64,000 nucleotides of DNA from Paenibacillus ehimensis NBRC 15659 (GCF_004000785.1 NZ_BILX01000006.1:109478-173477), one strand, 5' to 3'. Positions 16,748-24,174 are shown, numbered from the stretch's first letter. Notes: generated from the sequence alone by a model not told the origin. Made by a program: numbers and translations.

Positions 16748-16776
16748 ATTATATTAACATGCGCCCAAAATTAGAA
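16748..16776 (-). promoter_or_regulatory. Candidate promoter of sda
   Basis: Minus-strand TTCTAA (16771-16776), 17 bp, then a perfect TATAAT (16748-16753), 31 bp before the sda start codon. The -35 is weak, which suits a promoter needing an activator such as DnaA. Confidence 0.6.
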
Positions 16777-16787
16777 CAAGCGTTCCG

Positions 16788-16886
16788 TTATCCACAAAAA
16801 ATTGTGTATATCTTGTGAGTATTCTGTTAATAAGTGTCGAATATACGCCATTGGCGGGGTGTATAATGTGGACAAAGTTATACACA
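16788..16886. promoter_or_regulatory. DnaA-box cluster upstream of sda
   Basis: TTATCCACA (16788-16796) and TTATACACA (16878-16886) are full DnaA boxes. TGTGTATAT (16803-16811) and TGTGGACAA (16867-16875) are inverted boxes with one mismatch each. Four sites in 100 bp, directly upstream of sda, fit the known replication checkpoint circuit. The rest of the 16718-17120 gap shows no gene; a forward TATAAT at 16862-16867 may serve the next gene. Confidence 0.78.
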
Positions 16887-17120
16887 AGCAGCGTACCGTT
16901 TTCGCGATAAAAAAATATGATCGGCTTGGACCATTTTGAACCAATTCAACTAAAATTGGGCAATTATGGCGTGCGCATGTTATTTATTGTTTAAACGTCC
17001 CCAAGCTGGTTGAAACGATGCCTCATGGTGCGACGAACCTGAAACCCGCTGCCGTCTCCGACGTAAGTAGTCATAACATTGATCGATTTTATATACGAAG
17101 AAGGAAGGGGAGCATCCTTC

Positions 17121-17417
17121 ATGGAAGCACGTAAACTGATCGCTTCGCTTTGTTATTTCAGCATATTTTTCGCCGGATTTCTTGTACCGGTTATCGTGTA
17201 TTTCGTCACCAACGACGGCTGGGTCCGCGAGCATGCCAAAAAGGCGCTTCTCTCGCACATCTTGCCGTTCCTCTCGCTGATCTTCTTCCTCTTCATCTGG
17301 ATCGCGACGATCTCGGTCACCTCCACGATTGTTCTGGGTGTGCTCAGCCTGATTCTGTACTTCGTCGTTATGATCTGGAATGTGATCAAAGGCATTCAAG
17401 TTCTGCTGGAAAGGTAA
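17121..17417 (+). CDS. Small DUF4870-like membrane protein
   Basis: Membrane protein of 98 residues with three hydrophobic segments. The pattern RKLIASLCYFSIFFAGFLVP, then VREHAKKALLSHI after the first segment, resembles DUF4870 proteins of unknown function. The ATG at 17121 has AAGGGGAG 8 bases upstream; an open frame reaching back to 17079 has no site. A terminator follows directly. No functional clue in the neighbours. Confidence 0.8.
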   Translation: MEARKLIASLCYFSIFFAGFLVPVIVYFVTNDGWVREHAKKALLSHILPFLSLIFFLFIWIATISVTSTIVLGVLSLILYFVVMIWNVIKGIQVLLER

Positions 17418-17436
17418 ACAGCCAAGCTGCGTGCGG

Positions 17437-17463
17437 ACGCCACTTCGACCAAGTGGCGTTTTT
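17437..17463 (+). terminator. Terminator after the DUF4870-like gene
   Basis: ACGCCACTT-CGACC-AAGTGGCGT followed by TTTTT: a 9-bp stem with a short loop and a T run. Confidence 0.88.
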
Positions 17464-17559
17464 GGCGTTCGCCGGATAACGGCGCGGAGTGCTGTGCCCC
17501 AGTCCAAGCAATCGAGCCATGCGCTGCGTATGCTGGAAGTTAAAGAGAGGCGATGGCAT

Positions 17560-17877
17560 ATGAGGAACGTGTACTTGGACGACTTGCGTCCGTGCCCGAA
17601 AGGATTTACGCTGGCGAGGTCGGTCGAGCAATGCATCGATTTGATGACGGCCGGGCCGGTTAATATCTTGTCGCTTGATCATGACTTGGGCCTCGGTAAG
17701 GCCAGCGGCTACGATCTGGTCAAATACATGGTCGAGAAGGGTCTGTATGCAAAAGAAATTATTATTCACAGCGCGAACCCGCTCGGGCGGCATCTCATGT
17801 GGACGCTGCTGCACAAGCATAAGCCAGGCGATGTCAAGCTGTCGGTTCGGCCGCAGCCGTTGGCGTTTAAGATTTAA
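17560..17877 (+). CDS. Receiver-like domain protein (cyclic-phosphate processing REC type)
   Basis: Cytoplasmic protein of 105 residues with a degenerate CheY-like fold. It opens VYLDDLRPCPKGF, with a D-D pair as in receiver acidic pockets, and has LSLDHDLG at about residue 45 and IIHSANPLGRH near the end. This matches the receiver-like family tied by gene context to cyclic-phosphate processing, though no biochemical role is established that I can name. The ATG at 17560 has AGAGG 9 bases upstream. No kinase is adjacent, so it is unlikely to be an ordinary response regulator. Confidence 0.8.
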   Translation: MRNVYLDDLRPCPKGFTLARSVEQCIDLMTAGPVNILSLDHDLGLGKASGYDLVKYMVEKGLYAKEIIIHSANPLGRHLMWTLLHKHKPGDVKLSVRPQPLAFKI

Positions 17878-17981
17878 CCGGCGGATGCGGATATGATACA
17901 ATGAAGTATCCGTTCGCATGTTCGCTGCTGACTACGGCAGGAGCCCGCGGAATAATCCATGGCTTAGATAGGAGCAGTCAC

Positions 17982-18527
17982 GTGAATGCCAATGTGCTGA
18001 ATTTTGAAGGAGACTCGCCGAAAGCGGAGGCCAAAGCCAAGCTCACCGACAACCCGGATATCGTATTCGAAGAGCTTCAAACGATTGCAATCCGAAAGGA
18101 GGACGCCGACTTTTGGCTGAAATTTGCTTCCGAATGGGGCGGGGCTTTGTATCTGCTGGACGAAAAAAACTTCAAGCAGTTCGAGCGCGGGGACATCGAC
18201 CCGCAGGCGTTTGAATTCGCCCGAAGAACATATCGGCTCGGCCTGATTACGCTAAGCGCCTTGTATGACAAGCTGAAGGCTTGGTCGGATTCGAATCCGC
18301 AAGAGGACTACCGGCTGGCGATGAATGTATTGGAATGTTACTTTTTGCCGAGCTATCTGGACGATTACGGCCGCGCGTATGCGCCGGGAAAGCAACAAGG
18401 CCGAGCCTACGTCGAAGCGATTCGGCAAGCCTTCGGCGAAGACGGCGGCCTCGAGCAAAAGGCGGAAGCTCTGCAAGCGTTGGTGCATGAATATATCGAG
18501 CATCTGCATGTCTATGCCAAGCAGTGA
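17982..18527 (+). CDS. Hypothetical protein, helical, unknown function
   Basis: A 181-residue soluble protein that I do not recognise. It is rich in helix-forming residues with many aromatics (FEFARRTYRLGLITLSALYDKLKAW) and lacks signal peptide, membrane segments and cysteine motifs. I chose the GTG at 17982 because GGAG lies 7 bases upstream; an open frame to 17901 has no site. It follows the receiver-like gene by 104 bp on the same strand and ends before a bidirectional terminator. Confidence 0.7.
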   Translation: MNANVLNFEGDSPKAEAKAKLTDNPDIVFEELQTIAIRKEDADFWLKFASEWGGALYLLDEKNFKQFERGDIDPQAFEFARRTYRLGLITLSALYDKLKAWSDSNPQEDYRLAMNVLECYFLPSYLDDYGRAYAPGKQQGRAYVEAIRQAFGEDGGLEQKAEALQALVHEYIEHLHVYAKQ

Positions 18528-18555
18528 GCAGGCTTGCGGCACACTATAAACGGCT

Positions 18556-18592
18556 AAAAAGCGGACACCTTGTTCAGGATCGTCCGCTTTTG
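18556..18592. terminator. Bidirectional terminator
   Basis: AAAAGCGGAC and GTCCGCTTTT form a 10-bp perfect stem around a 15-nt loop, T-rich on both strands, between two convergent genes. Confidence 0.85.
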
Positions 18593-18608
18593 GCATGGGT
18601 CCGGCCAT

Positions 18609-19067
18609 TCATCCGGCTTGCTTCTCCGCCAGCTGCTTAATGTAAAGATTGCGTTTCAGCAAAAAGTTTCTCATGTACGATTCCAGAAACATCCGGTCCG
18701 CCATCCTGCCCAGCGGCCCTAACGGCGACGTATAATCAAACTCATCGATCATCAACGTTCCCGAATCGACGGCACAGAACTCATGCGTATGCCGAAACCG
18801 CTTGAACGCCCCGCGGACCATCTCGTCCACAAAATAAAAAGGCGACTCAAACTCCGTTATTTTTGCCGTTAACCGCTGCTTGATGCCAAAATGGACGGCC
18901 TCCCACGTTACCGTCTGCCCCAGCTCAATCAACCCGCTCATGACTCCGCCGACCGCTCTTTCTTTCGTTTGCGAAGTCGATTGGGCGTGAACGTCGATGC
19001 TTCGCGCCAAATCGAAGCAGGTTTCAATCGGCGCTTCTATGTATAATTCGGATCTGATTACCGGCAT
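18609..19067 (-). CDS. SRPBCC (START-like) family protein
   Basis: A 152-residue cytoplasmic protein of the polyketide cyclase/START-like fold. The opening strand SELYIEAPIETCFDLARSIDVHAQS is the usual start of this fold, whose hydrophobic cavity binds small ligands. Later strands include VTWEAVHFGIKQRL and MIDEFDYTSPLGPLG, typical of the subgroup with unknown ligand. The ATG at 19067 has GAGGAGG 6 bases upstream. It stands alone, so ligand and role are open. Confidence 0.82.
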   Translation of the reverse strand: MPVIRSELYIEAPIETCFDLARSIDVHAQSTSQTKERAVGGVMSGLIELGQTVTWEAVHFGIKQRLTAKITEFESPFYFVDEMVRGAFKRFRHTHEFCAVDSGTLMIDEFDYTSPLGPLGRMADRMFLESYMRNFLLKRNLYIKQLAEKQAG

Positions 19068-19370
19068 ATTCGTCCTCCTCTCCAGATCGAACGAAGCGCA
19101 TCTTCCACGCTCCCCGGAAACAAACACCTGTTCTGATATTACTACAAAATGGTTATTTGAGCAACGGAGCCGTATTTTGCTAAATAAGATATAACAAGAT
19201 GACGCAGGAGCAGCAAAATGTTGATCGACGGGCCGTTCGGATTACGCGGAGAGTAATGCTGGTTCACGATCTTCAAATGCTTGGTATCAATGACCATGAC
19301 CCGTAGTAGTTCCCCAATCCCGATTCAGTAGTCGATACATGTTAACACCATGATCAAATAAATCCGTTTC
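19068..19370. other. Gap with an unexplained short open stretch, possible relict
   Basis: A 303-bp gap. The minus strand from about 19302 to 19150 stays open for some 50 codons (MVIDTKHLKIVNQHYSPR onward) without a ribosome binding site. The frame just before it ends in a stop overlapping it, as a frameshifted remnant would. I cannot name a family. No hairpin terminator or promoter stands out. Confidence 0.3.
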
Positions 19371-19679
19371 TCAACGAATAAGACTCAGCTTATCTGCATC
19401 ATGGAGCACGTGGAAATTCAGAAGTTCGTAAGCCGTCATGGCATGGAGCTTTTCGTGGAGGTCGAAAATAACGATATCTCCTTTATGCGTCTTGCCTAAA
19501 ATTAATCTCGCACCGCACTCCACGTAAATTCGATGATTTTGAGTCCGGGAAGCCATGGTATAATGAACAATATGGTTTGAAATAAAAAATGCGTGGGATT
19601 CGTCCGGCGTCAAATAAGCGTCCGTAAGTTCAAAATCATTTTCGCCTGCTTCGAGAACAAGCGTTACTCTCTTCAACAT
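19371..19679 (-). CDS. Hypothetical small protein, divergent from XRE regulator
   Basis: A 102-residue protein I do not recognise; it looks beta-rich (LTLVLEAGENDFELTDAY-like strands and ILGKTHKGDIVIFDLHEK), without membrane segment or signal peptide. The ATG at 19679 has AAAGGAG 8 bases upstream. Its promoter carries two palindromic operators, and an XRE-type repressor gene lies on the other side, so it is probably controlled by that repressor. Base composition drops here relative to the flanks, which may mark an acquired pair. Confidence 0.72.
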   Translation of the reverse strand: MLKRVTLVLEAGENDFELTDAYLTPDESHAFFISNHIVHYTMASRTQNHRIYVECGARLILGKTHKGDIVIFDLHEKLHAMTAYELLNFHVLHDADKLSLIR

Positions 19680-19759
19680 GTCCGCCACTCCTTTTTGTTT
19701 TGAATGTTCATTTTGCAAGAAGTACCAAAGATGAAGTTCTAAAAAGAACGCCGATAACA

Positions 19760-19776
19760 TGACCGTTAAACGTTCA
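19760..19776. promoter_or_regulatory. Operator 1 of the divergent XRE region
   Basis: TGACCGTTAAACGTTCA, a 17-bp palindrome around CGTTAAACG, lies directly downstream of the minus-strand -10 box. The same core recurs 35 bp away, centre to centre. Confidence 0.65.
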
Positions 19777-19783
19777 TATCACT

Positions 19784-19812
19784 ACTATAACAATTGATCG
19801 TTAAACGGTCAA
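19784..19812 (-). promoter_or_regulatory. Promoter of the small gene at 19371-19679
   Basis: Minus-strand TTGACC (19807-19812), 17 bp, TATAGT (19784-19789). The -35 box lies inside operator 2, and operator 1 starts 7 bp past the -10 box, so a bound repressor would cover the promoter from both sides. Confidence 0.7.
19794..19812. promoter_or_regulatory. Operator 2 of the divergent XRE region
   Basis: TTGATCGTTAAACGGTCAA, a 19-bp palindrome with the same CGTTAAACG core as operator 1. It overlaps the -35 box of the minus-strand promoter. Confidence 0.65.
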
Positions 19813-19876
19813 TAGATTACTTATTATCTTTTTGCTATATTTATTTCAAGTGGATTGTGAATAGGAGCTTATTGAT

Positions 19877-20125
19877 ATGGATATTAACGATGTGAGATTA
19901 CACTGTCATCTTGGTGAAATTATAAAGAAGAAAAATATCTCTGCGCTTAAACTCTCAACCGAAATTAAATATCGCCGATCAACAATTAATGACTTGATTA
20001 ATAATGTCGATATGGAAAATAAACGAATCCCAGCGGAACTTATAGCCAAATTGTGCGCTTATTTTAACATCACTCCAAATGAACTTTTTAGCGTAATACA
20101 AAAAGACGGCAGCCGATCGGAATAA
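19877..20125 (+). CDS. XRE (Cro/CI) family DNA-binding protein
   Basis: An 82-residue single-domain regulator. The helix-turn-helix spans about residues 11-70: LGEIIKKKNISALKLSTEI, recognition helix RRSTINDLIN, then AELIAKLCAYFNITPNELF, the usual end of the XRE fold. AGGAG lies 9 bases before the ATG. It is divergent from a 102-residue unknown protein, with two palindromic operators between that it most likely binds. The gene is AT-rich compared with its neighbours. It has no sensory domain, so an induction signal is not evident. Confidence 0.88.
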   Translation: MDINDVRLHCHLGEIIKKKNISALKLSTEIKYRRSTINDLINNVDMENKRIPAELIAKLCAYFNITPNELFSVIQKDGSRSE

Positions 20126-20202
20126 GGTTGTTAACCTCTACACCGCCAAGCTGCCATCTTAATTTATTTTCCATATACCCTTCCCACTTTCAAGCTTTAC
20201 AA

Positions 20203-20251
20203 AACAAAAATACCTCTCAACGATTATTCCGAAAAATAACATCAAGAGGTA
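20203..20251 (-). terminator. Terminator of the A-type Fe-S carrier gene
   Basis: Minus strand TACCTCT pairs with AGAGGTA, with an inner GATGTTATT/AATAATC stem, then TTTTTGTTTTG. Confidence 0.75.
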
Positions 20252-20314
20252 ACTTAAAGCACAATCCCATTCCCGGGTTGTTGCCGTTTATTCAAAAACC
20301 GCTTTGAGAGAGCC

Positions 20315-20677
20315 TCAATCCTCGCAAGGCTGAGCCAGCGCTTCGTCCTCCGGCTTCGTGCGGAAGCTGGAGCCGCAGCCGCATGTGGCTACGGCGTTCG
20401 GGTTATGAATGCTGAATCCGCCGCCGATGCCGGTGTCTTGGAAATCGATCTCCACACCGTACAAATACTTGGCGCTCTCTTCATCCACGACGACCTTCAG
20501 CCCGTGGATGTCCATGACTTTGTCGCCTTCCTGCTCGTTGTCGTCAAAGCCCATCCCGTAGGAAAAGCCGCTGCAGCCGCCTTCCTTGACGCCTACGCGC
20601 AAGAACAGATTCGGAGCTTCCTCCGCCGCGAGCATTTCTTTAATTTTATCGCAAGCCGTTTCGCTGATTTTAATCAT
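20315..20677 (-). CDS. yutM: A-type iron-sulfur cluster carrier (HesB/IscA/ErpA)
   Basis: A 120-residue carrier that hands Fe-S clusters to apo-proteins. The three invariant cysteines are Cys35 (GGCSGFSYGM), Cys99 and Cys101 (ATCGCGSSF). It is slightly longer than IscA because of an acidic C-terminal tail. AGGGAGG lies 9 bases before the ATG. YutM is the single A-type carrier in B. subtilis, where it also neighbours the yutI/yutJ genes, as here. Likely clients are radical-SAM enzymes such as MqnE next door, which is inference. Confidence 0.93.
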   Translation of the reverse strand: MIKISETACDKIKEMLAAEEAPNLFLRVGVKEGGCSGFSYGMGFDDNEQEGDKVMDIHGLKVVVDEESAKYLYGVEIDFQDTGIGGGFSIHNPNAVATCGCGSSFRTKPEDEALAQPCED

Positions 20678-20760
20678 ATCGCCATGCCTCCCTTACCTGC
20701 TCGAAAATGTACTTCTATATAGAAGTATACTCCTTCCGGCGTCGGTCCTCAAGGGCTGCC

Positions 20761-20946
20761 TCATTTGCGGCTGTCGGTTTTATCCGCTTCATAATAACGA
20801 AGCAGCAATTGATCCAATTGTCTGCTGCAGTGCTGCACTTCCGGATGCATGAGCCCGAGCTGATTGCCTAAACTTACCATCTGTTCACGCATGTCTTCGA
20901 TTTCTTCGGAAATGGAGGCCTGCTCATCGAGAGCTGGAGTAAGCAA
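20761..20946 (-). CDS. Spo0E-like aspartyl-phosphate phosphatase
   Basis: A 61-residue protein with two helices. The family signature appears as HPEVQHCSRQLDQLLLRYYE, close to the SQxLDxLIxxY core of Spo0E-type phosphatases, which remove phosphate from Spo0A~P and so delay sporulation. The start is TTG at 20946 with a poor site (AGGA 10 bases upstream); ATG at residue 19 would cut into the first helix. With sda it makes two sporulation brakes within 4.5 kb. Confidence 0.78.
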   Translation of the reverse strand: MLTPALDEQASISEEIEDMREQMVSLGNQLGLMHPEVQHCSRQLDQLLLRYYEADKTDSRK

Positions 20947-21074
20947 CTTGGCACCGTCCTACCCATTGTTATTTCAATCTAACAGTATACTAGACTCCCC
21001 TGCCCATGAAAATAGGAACTAGACCCTATCTTGTTTATTTTTACAACAGGAATATAGTTTTAACGATTCATGTA

Positions 21075-21103
21075 TTGCCCCTCTCCTGTAGTAGGTTTAT
21101 AAT
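21075..21103 (+). promoter_or_regulatory. Candidate promoter of mqnE with long leader
   Basis: TTGCCC (21075-21080), 17 bp, TATAAT (21098-21103). Transcription would start about 275 nt before mqnE. Confidence 0.6.
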
Positions 21104-21109
21104 AAGGAG

Positions 21110-21385
21110 TATTGTTTTTCACACATTTGTCATATCGGAAGAAATGCATGTCGGTCTGACCAAGCGCTCAAGCGAAGCTTCGTATTTCCATGGAATACGT
21201 CCAAGCTTCGCCTGCCTGTGTGTTCTTGGCCAGCTGACCATGTGCAAGCTTTCACAGCTTCCGCCGGTTCATCCGCAGCAAACTGTGAAAGACGCGGTCC
21301 CTATATCGTTGTACAACTTCATCGACAGAGCGTCCCGTCAGCGGAAACCAGGGGCGCCTGACCCATTTACGGAGGTGGCTAAACC
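21110..21385 (+). other. Long structured 5' leader of mqnE
   Basis: The leader holds a near-perfect palindrome (CGTATTTCCATGGAATACG, 21180-21198) between AAGCTT repeats. It also has a strong hairpin whose 9-bp stem pairs CTTTCACAG (21249-21257) with CTGTGAAAG (21283-21291). No T run follows, so it is not a plain terminator. I recognise no known riboswitch. Confidence 0.5.
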
Positions 21386-22489
21386 ATGAGTATGATCATC
21401 AACAGCCAGGAAAGGCGCATGGCCGAAATCGCCGAAAAAGTGGAGCACGGAGAGCGTTTGACCCTGGAAGACGGCGTTTTTCTGTACGAAACGGACGATT
21501 TATTAACCATCGGACAATTAGCAAACCAAGTGAACCTGAAGAAGAACGGCAAAAAAGTGTACTTCGTCGACAACATGAGCCTCTACTTCACCAATGTATG
21601 CGAGGAGCACTGCGCGTTCTGCCATTTCCGCCGCGACGAGGGCGAGGACGGCGCATACACGCTGACGGCCGAGCAAATGTTCGATTACATCGACAAGCAC
21701 TACCACCCGAATATGCGGGAGTTCCACATTACGGGCGGCCACAATCCGAACGTGCCTTTCCAATATTATGTCGACTGTATCAAGGGGCTGAAGCAGCGCT
21801 ATCCGAATGTGACGATCAAGGCTCATACCGCGGCGGAGATTGAGTTTTTTTCCCGGCTCAGCGGGTTAAGCTATAAAGAAGTGCTGCAAACGCTGATGGA
21901 TGCGGGACTCGGCACGATGCCGGGCGGGGGCGCGGAAATTTTGTCCGAGCGTTACCGCAAAAAAATGCACCTGGTCGATAAAGCATCCACCGAAGCTTGG
22001 CTGGAAGTGCACCGCACCGCGCATCAGCTCGGCATGAAAACGCACGCCACCATGCTGTTCGGCTCCATCGAGACGTTCGAAGAACGGATCCGGCATATGA
22101 TGTACCTGCGCGAGCTGCAGGATGAAACCGGCGGCTTCATGGTCTTTATACCGAACTCGGTTCAGCCGGCCAGCGTCAACGCCAGCATCAAACGCCGGGT
22201 ATCAGCGTTCGACAATCTGAAGACGATTGCGATCAGCCGTCTGATGCTGGACAACATTCAGCATATCAAAGCTTATTTCATCAATCTCGGTACGCAGCTT
22301 ACGCAAATTGCCCTGACCTTCGGCGCTTCGGACGCCCACGGCACGATTATCCAGGAACGCATCAGCCATGCCGCTGGGGCAACCTCGCCGGAAGGCATGA
22401 CACGCGACGAGCTGGTCTGGCTCATTCAAGGCGCCGGCCGCATTGCCGTCGAGCGCGATACTTTCTATAACGAGATCAAGGTCTACTAA
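21386..22489 (+). CDS. mqnE: Aminofutalosine synthase MqnE
   Basis: Radical-SAM enzyme of 367 residues making aminofutalosine in the futalosine route to menaquinone. The cluster motif is Cys72-x3-Cys76-x2-Cys79 (VCEEHCAFCHF). ITGGHNPNVPFQYY and GTMPGGGAEIL are typical of the MqnE/MqnC/CofH group, and the length fits. GGAGG lies 10 bases before the ATG. A putative menaquinone decarboxylase of the UbiD family follows 3.5 kb away, supporting the futalosine pathway over the Men pathway. It is followed by the NDH-like yutJ, 32 bp on, which feeds electrons to that quinone. Confidence 0.94.
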   Translation: MSMIINSQERRMAEIAEKVEHGERLTLEDGVFLYETDDLLTIGQLANQVNLKKNGKKVYFVDNMSLYFTNVCEEHCAFCHFRRDEGEDGAYTLTAEQMFDYIDKHYHPNMREFHITGGHNPNVPFQYYVDCIKGLKQRYPNVTIKAHTAAEIEFFSRLSGLSYKEVLQTLMDAGLGTMPGGGAEILSERYRKKMHLVDKASTEAWLEVHRTAHQLGMKTHATMLFGSIETFEERIRHMMYLRELQDETGGFMVFIPNSVQPASVNASIKRRVSAFDNLKTIAISRLMLDNIQHIKAYFINLGTQLTQIALTFGASDAHGTIIQERISHAAGATSPEGMTRDELVWLIQGAGRIAVERDTFYNEIKVY

Positions 22490-22521
22490 TTAAGTCATAA
22501 GAGAAAGGGTTAACCGTTGTT

Positions 22522-23586
22522 ATGAAAAAACTTGTCATTTTGGGCGGAGGCTACGGCGGACTGACGGTAGCGAAAGAATTGCTGGAAGGAGAGATCCCGG
22601 CCGATACGGTGATGATCATGGTCGACCGGATGCCATATCAAGGACTGAAGACGGAATATTACGCGCTTGCGGCCGGAACGGTATCCGAACAAGACATCCG
22701 GGTGCATTTTCCGGTAGATCCGAGATTGATTCTGAAATACGGCGAAGTTACGGCCGTCGATCCGGAGCAGAAGGTGATCCGTTTCGCGAACGACGAACCG
22801 CTGTCGTACGACTGGCTCGTCATCGCGCTCGGCTGCGTGGACAAATACCACAACATTCCCGGAGCGCAGGAATTCTCGAACAGCATTCAGTCGTTGTCGG
22901 CTACCCGCAAAACGTACCAGGCTGCCAACGATACGGCTCCTTACGGTCAGATCACCATTGTCGGAGGCGGACTTAGCGGCGTAGAAATGGCAGCGGAGCT
23001 GCGCGAGAGCCGGCCGGACTTGAACATCCGCATCCTGGACCGCGGCGCCAGCGTGCTGTCTCCATTCCCGGAAAGGCTGCAGCGGTATGTGCGCGAGTGG
23101 ATGCTGGAGCACGACATCGAGCTCCGCTCGCACGTATCGTTGAACCGTTTGGAAGGCGGTCTGCTGTATAACCAACAGGAAATTATTCAAACCGATATTA
23201 CCATCTGGACCGCCGGCATTCAGCCAAGCCCGATCGTGCAGAACTTGAATCTGCCCAAGGACAATCAAGGACGGTTAACGATTAACGAATACCACCAGCT
23301 GCCCGATTACAATGAAATTTATGTCGTCGGCGACTGTGCGGCCCTGCCCTTCTCCCCGAGCGGACAAGCGGCAGAAGCGCAAGGCAAGCAAGTGGCGGAA
23401 GTATTGCAGGCCGTATGGAAAAACGAAACTCCCCGGCTTGGTAAAATCAAGCTCAAGGGAGTTCTCGGGTCGCTCGGTAAAAAAGCCGGCTTCGGCCTGA
23501 TGGGCAAACGGACGGTCATGCTCGGCATGGTGCCCCGTGCCTTGAAGAGCGGCGTGCTCTGGATGTCGAAGCGACATTTGGGGTAA
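22522..23586 (+). CDS. yutJ: NDH-2-like FAD-dependent oxidoreductase YutJ
   Basis: Flavoprotein of 354 residues, NADH dehydrogenase type II family. It has two Rossmann motifs: LVILGGGYGGLTVA at the start, and ITIVGGGLSGVEMA near residue 150. The family FAD segment IYVVGDCAALP is near residue 265. The C-terminal membrane-binding helices of full NDH-2 proteins are short, as in B. subtilis YutJ. It follows mqnE by 32 bp, probably one transcript. Its terminator lies inside the coding end of the convergent yuzB. Electron acceptor not proven. Confidence 0.9.
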   Translation: MKKLVILGGGYGGLTVAKELLEGEIPADTVMIMVDRMPYQGLKTEYYALAAGTVSEQDIRVHFPVDPRLILKYGEVTAVDPEQKVIRFANDEPLSYDWLVIALGCVDKYHNIPGAQEFSNSIQSLSATRKTYQAANDTAPYGQITIVGGGLSGVEMAAELRESRPDLNIRILDRGASVLSPFPERLQRYVREWMLEHDIELRSHVSLNRLEGGLLYNQQEIIQTDITIWTAGIQPSPIVQNLNLPKDNQGRLTINEYHQLPDYNEIYVVGDCAALPFSPSGQAAEAQGKQVAEVLQAVWKNETPRLGKIKLKGVLGSLGKKAGFGLMGKRTVMLGMVPRALKSGVLWMSKRHLG

Positions 23587-23589
23587 ACT

Positions 23590-23847
23590 TTATTCATCCT
23601 TGAAGAGATCGAGCATATCCTCGATCTCTTTTATTTTAAGCTGAATGCCCGCCTCCAGCTCCTCTGCGGTGGGTGCCGCTACGATCTCGCCGTTGACCAG
23701 CGCGAACGGAGCCAAATAGCATTCCCCGCAGTTGCCGAGACATCCGTACTCGATCACGTCGTATTCGGGATTTTGCTCCAGCTGCTGCATCAGCTTGGCT
23801 GTCCCGTGATGCATATTGTTCGTACAAAATTCAATGATCGGTCTCAT
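23590..23847 (-). CDS. yuzB: YuzB-like DUF1450 protein
   Basis: An 85-residue small protein with clustered cysteines: Cys8 (FCTNN) and the run [15 protein letters not shown] near residues 35-48. This is the DUF1450 pattern, resembling thioredoxin-like [2Fe-2S] ferredoxins, though cluster binding is inferred. It ends 3 bp from the end of the convergent yutJ. The yutJ-yuzB-yutI order is the same as in Bacillus. Function unknown. Confidence 0.88.
   Translation of the reverse strand: MRPIIEFCTNNMHHGTAKLMQQLEQNPEYDVIEYGCLGNCGECYLAPFALVNGEIVAAPTAEELEAGIQLKIKEIEDMLDLFKDE
23603..23636 (+). terminator. Terminator of yutJ inside the end of yuzB
   Basis: AAGAGATCGAG-CATATC-CTCGATCTCTT, an 11-bp perfect stem followed by TTATTTT. 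It lies within the last codons of the opposite-strand yuzB, so that protein sequence is constrained by an RNA hairpin. Confidence 0.75.
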
Positions 23848-23925
23848 CGCACATTCGCCTGCCTTACAGCCATTTTAATTTTCGATCGATTGTACTATAA
23901 TAAAATAAGAAGGGAGATGATGCAA

Positions 23926-24174
23926 ATGAGCGAGAACACTCAGCAAAGCACCATGTACGACGAGGTTCTTGAAGTTCTAGATAAGCTGCGCCCGTTCCTG
24001 CAACGCGACGGTGGCGACGTAGAGCTGGTCGACGTTGAGGACGGCATCGTTAAACTGCGTTTGATGGGCGCTTGCGGCAGCTGCCCAAGCTCGACCATCA
24101 CGCTGAAAGCCGGTATCGAGCGCGCGCTGCTTGAAGAAGTGGAAGGCGTTCAAGAGGTTATGCAAGTATTCTAA
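23926..24174 (+). CDS. yutI: NifU C-terminal-domain iron-sulfur protein YutI
   Basis: An 82-residue Nfu-type scaffold or carrier with the CxxC motif at Cys50 and Cys53 (GACGSCPSS). [16 protein letters not shown] is the typical start of the domain. The ATG at 23926 has AGGGAG 9 bases upstream, and a TATAAT lies at 23896-23901. It shares the region with yutM and probably supplies clusters to respiratory and radical-SAM enzymes. A terminator follows. Confidence 0.93.
   Translation: MSENTQQSTMYDEVLEVLDKLRPFLQRDGGDVELVDVEDGIVKLRLMGACGSCPSSTITLKAGIERALLEEVEGVQEVMQVF

Noticed and set aside
19371..20125. Prophage remnant or complete toxin-antitoxin system
   Set aside because: Only one regulator and one unknown protein, no integrase, structural gene or recognisable toxin, so only a possible switch is claimed.
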